A stretch of DNA of 8,360 bases, from NCBI GenBank assembly GCA_049318685.1, contig JBMOFW010000127.1, positions 1 through 8,360 on the forward strand. The letters are read 5' to 3'. Position 1 is the stretch's first letter; every line of letters starts with the position of its first letter. Origin of the DNA: JAIXWP01 sp049318685. Lineage in GTDB: Bacteria; Bacteroidota; Bacteroidia; Flavobacteriales_D; Sanyastnellaceae. Both the position numbers and the translations under genes were made by a program. Positions 1-6,374 of the stretch are shown here, piece by piece. A model generated the notes under the pieces. That model was given only the letters and a program-made list of their open reading frames with translations. It searched no databases and was not told where the DNA came from.

Positions 1-70
1 CAGAGTTCGGGGTTCAGAGTTCGGTGCCCTTTAAACTTCAGCCTTCATACTTCAGACTTCAAACTTGGCT
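1..70. repeat. Degenerate heptamer tandem repeats (TTC-headed)
   Basis: Two clusters of 7-base units are visible. Bases 6-26 are three units (TTCGGGG, TTCAGAG, TTCGGTG). Bases 29-63 are five units close to CTTCANN, starting at 29, 36, 43, 50 and 57, with a decayed unit at 64-70. The 10-mer CAGAGTTCGG occurs at 1-10 and again at 15-24. The second cluster overlaps the stop codon (45-47) and the last six codons of the leftward DUF423 gene. Similar TTC/heptamer arrays are common between genes in Bacteroidota as I recall them. Any function is unknown, and the array may continue beyond the left edge of the window. Confidence 0.75.
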
Positions 71-443
71 TCAGCCCGGTGGCGGCGGTGACCCATCCGG
101 CTATGAATGCCAGGCCTCCTATCGGGGTGATTGGACCAAGCCATCTAAAATTGATGCCGATGGCTGCTTGGGTTGACAATAAAAATAATGACCCACTAAA
201 GAAAAGTATACCCACCAACAGCAATCGCGATGACCACATCGCACTTTTGGATGAAATAAACTGATGTGCATAAATCAATTGAATGACAATCAAACCGAGC
301 GCGTGAATGAATAAATAGGTCACTCCTGTATTCCATACTTTGAGCGAACGTTCATCAATAACTTTCTCCAATCCGTGAGCACCGAAGGCACCGGCCACTA
401 CGCCCAAGGCCAATAAAATAAGGGCTATTCGAATAATTCGCAT
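45..443 (-). CDS. DUF423 family small integral membrane protein
   Basis: This 132-residue hydrophobic protein belongs to the DUF423 (YgdD/TMEM256-like) family of four-helix inner-membrane proteins, whose biochemical role is not established. The hallmarks are all present: G-A-F-G-A-H-G-L at residues 18-25 after the first helix, a W-x-T-G-x-x-Y-x-x-x-H-A-L-G stretch at 37-50 in helix two, F-S-G-S-L at 82-86 in helix three, and G-P-I-T-P-I-G-G at 103-110 leading into helix four. Length is normal for the family. The ATG at 443 is preceded by GGA with an 8-base spacing, and it lies 14 bases after the stop of a possible small ORF (458-688) on the same strand, so the two could be co-transcribed. The last six residues (SLKSEV) are encoded by heptamer repeat sequence and are probably not conserved. 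The family call is firm; the function is unknown. Confidence 0.93.
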   Translation of the reverse strand: MRIIRIALILLALGVVAGAFGAHGLEKVIDERSLKVWNTGVTYLFIHALGLIVIQLIYAHQFISSKSAMWSSRLLLVGILFFSGSLFLLSTQAAIGINFRWLGPITPIGGLAFIAGWVTAATGLKPSLKSEV

Positions 444-457
444 ATCTTTGATCCAAC

Positions 458-688
458 TTAGCTTTTTACTATCACCACCGCAGATGAACCACTAACAGGT
501 ATATCTGTATAAGTCGGCAAAATAACGGTATAAAATACTGATATTGATGTAAAATTGTAACCAAAGAGGACTAGTTCCGTTAAAACCAGTGTATTGCGGT
601 CATTTGACAAGGACCCGACCACAATATAGATGAAACAAGCTGCTGAAAGGCAGAGTATTAACGGAAGTCTAATTTGATCTAAGCGCAT
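458..688 (-). CDS. Possible small two-helix membrane protein (hypothetical)
   Basis: This is an open frame of 76 codons from the ATG at 688 to a TAA at 458-460. I do not recognise the product. It begins MRLDQIRLPLIL and has a hydrophobic segment at about residues 8-27, a short polar stretch (SNDRN) and a second hydrophobic segment at about 36-60, ending in a basic VKS tail. The codons look like those of a normal gene, and the frame ends 14 bases before the DUF423 start on the same strand, which fits a small operon. Against it: the start codon overlaps, on the other strand, the start of the giant gene at 687; no ribosome binding site is obvious; and the region could simply be the upstream control region of the giant gene. 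The open frame continues upstream to 787, but that part is antisense to the giant gene's signal peptide. A lipobox-like LSAAC at residues 13-17 is a poor match. Confidence 0.35.
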   Translation of the reverse strand: MRLDQIRLPLILCLSAACFIYIVVGSLSNDRNTLVLTELVLFGYNFTSISVFYTVILPTYTDIPVSGSSAVVIVKS

Positions 689-3600
689 GAAACGCATAAC
701 TACGGTCATCGCCCTATGGGCCGTGTTTGCTGTCTCAGCTTTGGCCCAAAAGGCCGGAACGGAGCAACAACTCGCAAAAGAAGCCAACGGCTATTTCACT
801 TCAGGTGATTACCTGAAGGCATATCCGCTCTATTCCCAACTGGTTTCTCTTTATCCACAAAACGCGGATTATAGCTATCGCTTCGGTGCTTGTGCTATTT
901 ACAGTGATCCGGATAAATCCAAAGCCATTCAGTTTCTTACCTCTGCGTCGAAACGCAATGTGGATGATCCGATGCTCTGGTACTACCTCGGCAAAGCCTA
1001 TCACCTCAATTATCAATTCCGAGAAGCGGTTGCGGCTTACGAAAAATTCGTTTCGGTTGCCGACCCCAAAGTTTCAACGAAGTACAACGCTCAGCGCGAA
1101 ATTGAAACATGCATCTACGGTTCGAATCTTTTGTCCAATATCAAGGATGTAGTGGTGATTAACAAGACGGAAGCAGATAAGGGCAGCTTTTTCCGCTACA
1201 TGAATCTCGAAGGTATCGGAGGTAAAATCCTCACAGTACCTGTTGAATTACAAAGTAAACTCGATCAAAAATCCAGTCAGCCTGGAGTAATCCATTATCC
1301 AGGTAATTCTACTACTATCTATTTCTCGAGCTACGGAAAAGATGGAAGCACTGGAAAAGATATTTATACCGCGCAAATTCTCGCGGATGGCAAATACAGC
1401 GAACCAGTGAAAGTGCGAGGTGATGTCAATACCAAATACGATGAAGATTTTTGCTTCCTCCATAGCAATGGTAAAACACTTTATTTCTCATCTAAAGGCC
1501 ACAATAGCATGGGCGGATACGACATCTTCCGCTCTGAAATGGATCCTAAAACAGGCGAATTTGGTCCGGCGATCAATATGGACTTCGCCATCAATACGCC
1601 TGATGATGATATCTTCTATATCGCCGACTCACTCAATCAAAAAGCCTATTTCGCTAGTGGACGTACCAGCGACTTAAATCACTTGCATGTATACAATGTA
1701 ATGGTGCAAGGTATTCCGCTTCAAGTGGTGTACCTCAAAGGCGATTTCGTTTCTGAAATTGATGCCGAACAAAAACAAGCCACTGTGCAAGTGCGTGAAG
1801 AACTCACCGGACGTTTGGTGATTGAAAGCACTACTTCGAAATCGACTGGCGCATACACTGTATATGTGCCGAAAGGCGGTGATTATATCTATTATGTAAA
1901 AACCGAAAACAGTCCTGTGGTGCACGAAGCCAAAGTGACTGTGCCATCATTTGATAAACCCGTTGCCTTGCGTCAAGAAATTCGATTGACCAAAGAAAAC
2001 GGCAAAGAAAAATTAGTAGTCAACAATTATTTTGAAACACCACTTCAAGAAGATATTGCAGCTTTGGCGGCTGAAATGCTTCGTAGAAAAGCGGGTCTCG
2101 ATGTTAGCGACTCTCCTGTTGTTCCTGTAGAATCTGCTGAAGGCACAGAGGAAATGGCTGTGGAAAAAACGTTGGCGAATGCGCCTTTAGCGGCGGGTTT
2201 TGGCGAAGGTGTTACGGTAGAATCTGTTATTTCGGATATGGATAAAGAAATAGCTACTATTCGCAACTTCTTAGCTGAATCAGATAAAAAATACAATGCA
2301 GCATATATGTATGCTGTGAAAAAACAAAAAGAGGCTGATGACGCCTTGGTGAAAGCAGAGCAACTTAGTCGCATGACTTCAAACTACACCAGCGATGAAG
2401 ATGTGTTGAAATTGCGCGAGTCACAGACATACTTGGTGAAAGCACAAGAGTTGCAACGCGAAGCGAAAGCTGCGCTGATCGCTGCTGAATCGGTGAAGCA
2501 ATACAAAGACAGCGAAGCACAACGCGGTGATGCGATTGCAGCCAATTTGGATGAATTGAAAAAAGCCAAAGCGGCCGACAATTTTGACCAAGTGCTCACA
2601 GAGCTGAAAGAAGAAAAAGAACGCATCATTCTCATGCGTGAAGGCAATGGCAGCCCACTTGCGGAAATCACAGCTAAGGCCCGTGCAAAGGAAAGCGTGC
2701 AACATGCCGCTGAAGACAAATTAGTCAACCTTCGTGAAGACGAGAAAGATGCTCAAGTGCGTTTATCTAACGCCGAACAAGCGGTGGCTTCTGCAAAAAA
2801 GAAAAATGATAAAGCAGCTGCTGAAACAGAATTGGCCAATGCCCGTGCCGAGCTCGATGCTGTGCGTCGTAATATTGTGAATCAAAAAGAAAAGGTTCAG
2901 GTATTGGGCAATGAAACAAAAGATGCCTATGCTGGCGCGGTCATGTTCGAAAAGCTTTCAACCGAATCAACACTCGGTTTGAATCCTGCTGAAATCAAGC
3001 CAATGGATCCTGCTCAGAAAGACGCTTTGGCAATGAAAATCGAAGCGATGGAAACGCGCTTTGAAGCTTTAGAAATTACCGATCCACAAACCTTGGCTTT
3101 GCTCGGTGCACCAGTTGAAGCCAGTGTGGCCGTGAATCGCACGTCGACTGCTCCCGCAAACGATACCACTTCGAATACCACGAATACAAATTCAACGGAA
3201 GTTATTGTAGAAAATACAACAAGCACTACCCCTTCGAACAACGCTACACCGCCGACGGAGACGAACACTGCGGTGACTAGTGCTACTGAAAATACGACAA
3301 CTGCTGCGGAAAACACCACTCAACCGGAAGAGAATACCATTCCAACGAATGTTGCTGTCAATAACACAACAAATTCAACGACTGCAGCAAATGCAACTCA
3401 ACCGGAAGAGACCACAACACCAGAAGAAGTTATTGTAGAAAATACAACAACCGCAACTGCCGGGACATTCAACCCTACCGTTTCTCAAGACCCGATGGTG
3501 ATGCGCAGCAATACCACCGCCACATTGGCTGTGATTGGTGCTCCTTCACCTACCAATGCGCCTTCACGTCGCATGGTGATGGCCAATACCCTTGAGCAAA

Positions 3601-6188
3601 CAGAAAGCCGCATCGAAGCCATACAAATGAAGCGCATGAGCGGCATTACTCCAGAAGAGAAAAAAGAACTTCAAGACTTGATCGCTTACCGCAATGAATT
3701 GCAAGGTCAAGTAAAAAGTACCGATAAGGCGGCACTTCCAGTAGCAAATAAAGAAGAAGCACGTGCCATTACACATACTGTTGAGCCCGATTATACTGCC
3801 GAACTCCAGTCGATTGAAAATGGTCCTGGAACCGAGGTAGAGCGCACAGCAGAGCGTGTTGCTTATCAAAAAGAAGTGATTCAAGCGTTGAAAGCAGAGC
3901 GTGCCGAAAACGCCAACACGGCATTGACCGCTGCCAACGCCAGTGATATTGCTGCTATCGCAAAACGCGATCAGGAATTGGAGTCAGCTATTTCTTTCTT
4001 AGAAAAAGAAACTGAAAATCTCGATCAATTCAAAGCCGCTTATGCAGAGGGCAACAAAGCCATCATTGAAAATAGTGCGAGCAACCAAGCTCGCTTGGAT
4101 GATCAAATCATCCTCACTCAGGGCTACATGAATACCTTGGAATCGCTCGAGGCTGAACAACAAGAAAAACTCGCCATCTGCACTGATCTCAAGGTAGCAG
4201 AAGCTATCCGCATGCGTATTGGAGAGTTGAAAAAAGAATATGGCATCGCAGAAGCAAAATTGAATAGCTATCAAAGCGATTTGCAATTGACCGCAAGTAC
4301 AAGCGAACCAACTTCGCCAAACACTGCAACATCTGCCACTACGCCATCGCAAACATTGGAAGATGTAGTTGAAAAAGAAGAAGCTGATCGTCAAATGGGC
4401 GCAGACAAGATTGCAGCAAAAGCAGCTGAAGAGGAAGCCATGATCGCCAAAATCGAGGAAGACGCTGAAGTGATCAAAGAAACCTTCAAGCCTACAGTAG
4501 AAGCCGAATCAATTTTTGCTTATGAAAGTGGCAATTTGGAAGGCCTTTACGAAGAGCACGGTTCATCAGCAGGCACCATGAAAGAGACAGCCAAGATTGC
4601 CGAGACCTCTCAAGAAATCTTGTTGCTCGAAGCTGAAATTGAAAACGAAACGAACAAGAAGAAACAAAAACGTCTTGACCGCAAAGCCGAAAAACTCTAT
4701 TTCCAAAGAGCGAAAATGGAAATGGTGAATGAACCGGTGATCAAAGAAATGACCCGCTTGGAATTTGAACAAGTGGTGGCCGAAGTGGATGCGCTCAATA
4801 CTGAAAATCAAGAAGAATTGAATAGCCGGACCATGTTGCGCGACGAAGTACGCAAACTGTACAATGCGGCGAAGAAAGAATACGAAGATGCTCAAGCATT
4901 GCGCTTGCAAGCTGGACCAGTTACGGACGACATTGAAAAGAACGACTTCTATCGTCAGGCCTTTGCTAAAGAAATGCATGCCATTCAAATGATGGAACAA
5001 ATCAAGAAGATCCATGGCGAAATGGATATGCTACTTGAGTACGACGATCAAGAACTGGCTGAATTGCGCTACGGCAATCTGGCGGAAATTCGCGAACGTG
5101 TGGCCACTAAGAATGCTTCAGAGATCTCTCCGGAATCTACATCAACGGTTGCCGAAAACACTGTTGCAGCATCTACACCGGAAGTGGCTTCTGCGAATGC
5201 CAACACACCTGCCAATGCCAATGTGCCATCGTCTGCATCATCAAACGCAGCAGAGGCCAATGCTTACTACAGTGAAGCAGACGCTTCCGCTTACTACTAT
5301 GAAGCACCGACTATTCTGACCAAAAACTTGTACACCCGTGCAAGCGGCGTATATAGCAATGCCCGTACGATACCTGTTGATGGTCGTTTGCCACAAGGCA
5401 CTTATTATGCTGTGCAGATTGGTGCTTTCCGCAATGCCATTCCACAGAACTTGTACAATGAGTTTGCTCCTATCTATGGTCAAACATTAAACAGTGGTAT
5501 TACACGCTACACCGCGGGATTCTTCCTCACTTTCGACAATGCCGATGAAGTGAAAATGGAAATTCGTCGATTGGGATATAGCGATGCCTTTGTAGTGGCT
5601 TACCGCGATGGAAAGCGCATACCGCTCTATGAAGCGATGGGCAAAACCGAAACCGATGTACAGGCCTCAGTAGAGAAAGAATACATCTATGGTGATGAAG
5701 GCCAAAACCCAGCAGACCGCAAAGGCAGCACCAATGCAACACAACCGGTGGCCAATGCTACGCAGCCAGCTCCGACTGCACAACAACCAACTACTAGCAC
5801 AACGCAGCCTACGAACAATGCTGCCCAGCCAACCGCCGCCAATGGAGATTACTACAAAGCTTATCCAAATGCAGCACCAGCGACACAAGTAGAAACGGTG
5901 AAAGGGTTGTTCTACACCGTTCAGGTGGGTGTGTATAGCAAGCCCGTACCGGCGAGCAATATGAAGAACATTTCACCGCTCAACAGTGAATTGACAGCCA
6001 CCCAAAAGATCCGTTATACGAGTGGTATGTATAACAATTTAGAAGCAGCCGTAAATCAGCGCGATGCCGCGAAGACATTAGGTATCGGTGATGCGTTTAT
6101 TACGGCATATTACAATGGGGTGCGCATCACGCTTTCAGAAGCTGATCGCCTCCTCAAAGAATTAGGTCCAACAATCCTTGTCAAATAA
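687..6188 (+). CDS. Giant exported TPR-PD40-coiled-coil protein with two C-terminal SPOR domains
   Basis: The product is a 1833-residue protein predicted to be periplasmic. The start is fixed by an in-frame TGA at 675-677 and by a good signal peptide (residues 1-20, cleavage after ALA before Q21). Domains in order: TPR-like helices (about 25-150); PD40/WD40-like repeats with the Y-F-S-S and Y-D-I-F signatures (about 199-230, 251-286, 305-338); a carboxypeptidase-regulatory-like beta domain (about 345-435); coiled coil 1 (about 510-808); a Thr/Asn/Glu-rich linker (818-931); coiled coil 2 (about 968-1200); a short linker (1202-1223); coiled coil 3 (about 1224-1480); an Ala/Asn/Ser/Tyr-rich linker (1481-1555); SPOR 1 (about 1573-1650, starting YAVQIGAF); a Gln/Thr/Pro linker; and SPOR 2 (about 1743-1825, starting YTVQVGVY). 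SPOR domains are known to bind denuded septal peptidoglycan. The front half resembles PorE of the type IX secretion system, but no OmpA-like domain is seen. I infer a peptidoglycan-tethered scaffold or sensor. The gene appears monocistronic and ends in a strong terminator. Confidence 0.9.
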   Translation: MKRITTVIALWAVFAVSALAQKAGTEQQLAKEANGYFTSGDYLKAYPLYSQLVSLYPQNADYSYRFGACAIYSDPDKSKAIQFLTSASKRNVDDPMLWYYLGKAYHLNYQFREAVAAYEKFVSVADPKVSTKYNAQREIETCIYGSNLLSNIKDVVVINKTEADKGSFFRYMNLEGIGGKILTVPVELQSKLDQKSSQPGVIHYPGNSTTIYFSSYGKDGSTGKDIYTAQILADGKYSEPVKVRGDVNTKYDEDFCFLHSNGKTLYFSSKGHNSMGGYDIFRSEMDPKTGEFGPAINMDFAINTPDDDIFYIADSLNQKAYFASGRTSDLNHLHVYNVMVQGIPLQVVYLKGDFVSEIDAEQKQATVQVREELTGRLVIESTTSKSTGAYTVYVPKGGDYIYYVKTENSPVVHEAKVTVPSFDKPVALRQEIRLTKENGKEKLVVNNYFETPLQEDIAALAAEMLRRKAGLDVSDSPVVPVESAEGTEEMAVEKTLANAPLAAGFGEGVTVESVISDMDKEIATIRNFLAESDKKYNAAYMYAVKKQKEADDALVKAEQLSRMTSNYTSDEDVLKLRESQTYLVKAQELQREAKAALIAAESVKQYKDSEAQRGDAIAANLDELKKAKAADNFDQVLTELKEEKERIILMREGNGSPLAEITAKARAKESVQHAAEDKLVNLREDEKDAQVRLSNAEQAVASAKKKNDKAAAETELANARAELDAVRRNIVNQKEKVQVLGNETKDAYAGAVMFEKLSTESTLGLNPAEIKPMDPAQKDALAMKIEAMETRFEALEITDPQTLALLGAPVEASVAVNRTSTAPANDTTSNTTNTNSTEVIVENTTSTTPSNNATPPTETNTAVTSATENTTTAAENTTQPEENTIPTNVAVNNTTNSTTAANATQPEETTTPEEVIVENTTTATAGTFNPTVSQDPMVMRSNTTATLAVIGAPSPTNAPSRRMVMANTLEQTESRIEAIQMKRMSGITPEEKKELQDLIAYRNELQGQVKSTDKAALPVANKEEARAITHTVEPDYTAELQSIENGPGTEVERTAERVAYQKEVIQALKAERAENANTALTAANASDIAAIAKRDQELESAISFLEKETENLDQFKAAYAEGNKAIIENSASNQARLDDQIILTQGYMNTLESLEAEQQEKLAICTDLKVAEAIRMRIGELKKEYGIAEAKLNSYQSDLQLTASTSEPTSPNTATSATTPSQTLEDVVEKEEADRQMGADKIAAKAAEEEAMIAKIEEDAEVIKETFKPTVEAESIFAYESGNLEGLYEEHGSSAGTMKETAKIAETSQEILLLEAEIENETNKKKQKRLDRKAEKLYFQRAKMEMVNEPVIKEMTRLEFEQVVAEVDALNTENQEELNSRTMLRDEVRKLYNAAKKEYEDAQALRLQAGPVTDDIEKNDFYRQAFAKEMHAIQMMEQIKKIHGEMDMLLEYDDQELAELRYGNLAEIRERVATKNASEISPESTSTVAENTVAASTPEVASANANTPANANVPSSASSNAAEANAYYSEADASAYYYEAPTILTKNLYTRASGVYSNARTIPVDGRLPQGTYYAVQIGAFRNAIPQNLYNEFAPIYGQTLNSGITRYTAGFFLTFDNADEVKMEIRRLGYSDAFVVAYRDGKRIPLYEAMGKTETDVQASVEKEYIYGDEGQNPADRKGSTNATQPVANATQPAPTAQQPTTSTTQPTNNAAQPTAANGDYYKAYPNAAPATQVETVKGLFYTVQVGVYSKPVPASNMKNISPLNSELTATQKIRYTSGMYNNLEAAVNQRDAAKTLGIGDAFITAYYNGVRITLSEADRLLKELGPTILVK
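3138..3480 (+). repeat. Low-complexity Thr/Asn-rich coding segment with internal direct repeats
   Basis: Inside the giant gene, codons for residues 818-931 are dominated by Thr, Asn, Glu, Pro and Ala, with many N-T-T, N-S-T and E-N-T-T units. A 25-base exact direct repeat lies at 3198-3222 and 3426-3450. The copies are 228 bases (76 codons) apart, so both are in frame, and both encode EVIVENTT. A second exact repeat of 16 bases, ACTCAACCGGAAGAGA, lies at 3318-3333 and 3396-3411, spaced 78 bases (26 codons). All spacings are multiples of three, which suggests growth by in-frame duplication of a flexible linker between two coiled-coil blocks. Confidence 0.8.
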
Positions 6189-6211
6189 AACAGATCATTA
6201 GACTTCTGTAA

Positions 6212-6248
6212 AAAAGAAAAAAGCCCCAAACGAGGGGTTTTTTCTTTT
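6212..6248. terminator. Strong hairpin terminator, probably bidirectional
   Basis: The arms 6212-6222 and 6238-6248 pair perfectly over 11 bases, including a G6216-C6244 pair within the A/T runs. After a single bulged G at 6223, CCCC (6224-6227) pairs with GGGG (6234-6237) around the loop AAACGA. The hairpin starts 23 bases after the stop of the giant gene. The T-rich right arm gives a U tract for rightward transcripts, and the A-rich left arm gives one for leftward transcripts, such as the gene ending at 6375. This placement between two convergent genes fits a shared intrinsic terminator. Confidence 0.88.
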
Positions 6249-6264
6249 ATATTCATTCTCATTT

Positions 6265-6288
6265 GGTTCCTGAGCTTGTCGAAGGACT
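6265..6288. repeat. REP-like dispersed intergenic repeat
   Basis: The core TCCTGAGCTTGTCGAAGGA (6268-6286) has complementary ends (TCCT/AGGA) and an inner CTT-GTCG-AAG mini-hairpin. From memory, this core and its reverse complement recur as short intergenic palindromes in many bacterial genomes, including Bacteroidota. Only one copy is present in this window, so the repeat status rests on recognition, not on copies seen here. It lies between the terminator and the convergent gene. Confidence 0.55.
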
Positions 6289-6300
6289 GATTCCGTTTCT

Positions 6301-6324
6301 GTCCCTCCGCTGCGGATTCCGGAC
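6301..6324. other. Imperfect inverted repeat (hairpin)
   Basis: GTCC (6301-6304) can pair with GGAC (6321-6324). Inside it, TCCG (6306-6309) pairs with CGGA (6313-6316) around a CTG loop, with an unpaired C on one side and TTCC on the other. It lacks a T tract, so it is not a convincing terminator. It may be part of the same repeat-rich spacer as the REP-like element before it and the 13-base tandem repeat that overlaps its right arm. Confidence 0.5.
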
Positions 6325-6353
6325 AATGATTCCGAACAATGATTCAGAACAAT
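6315..6353. repeat. Three tandem copies of a 13-base unit
   Basis: The consecutive units are GATTCCGGACAAT (6315-6327), GATTCCGAACAAT (6328-6340) and GATTCAGAACAAT (6341-6353). Each differs from the next by one base. They lie 21 bases from the stop codon of the leftward J-like gene, so they would be transcribed in its 3' end. No function is evident, and the array is a candidate variable-number locus. Confidence 0.85.
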
Positions 6354-6374
6354 ACACAACTTAAACTCTCCCTT

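Noticed and set aside
603..632. Possible Bacteroidota promoter: TTTG at 603-606 and TATAGATG at 625-632, spacing 18
   Set aside because: The -7 element matches only four of the six fixed positions of TAnnTTTG, and such pairs arise easily by chance; no transcript data are available.
689..787. Upstream extension of the small leftward ORF to a start at 787
   Set aside because: The extra 33 residues are antisense to the signal peptide region of the giant gene and look like shadow sequence.
4566..5015. Open frame of 149 codons antisense to the giant gene
   Set aside because: Phe/His-rich translation is the mirror of Glu/Lys/Met codons in the coiled coil; no start signal or domain. The same reasoning rejects the other antisense frames at 2045-2374, 2384-2728, 3014-3319, 3564-3884 and 3999-4394.
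687..6188. Novel secretion or defence cluster around the giant gene
   Set aside because: The neighbours (DUF423, J-like protein, LytTR regulator) are on different transcription units and do not form a known or coherent system; the evidence supports only separate genes.
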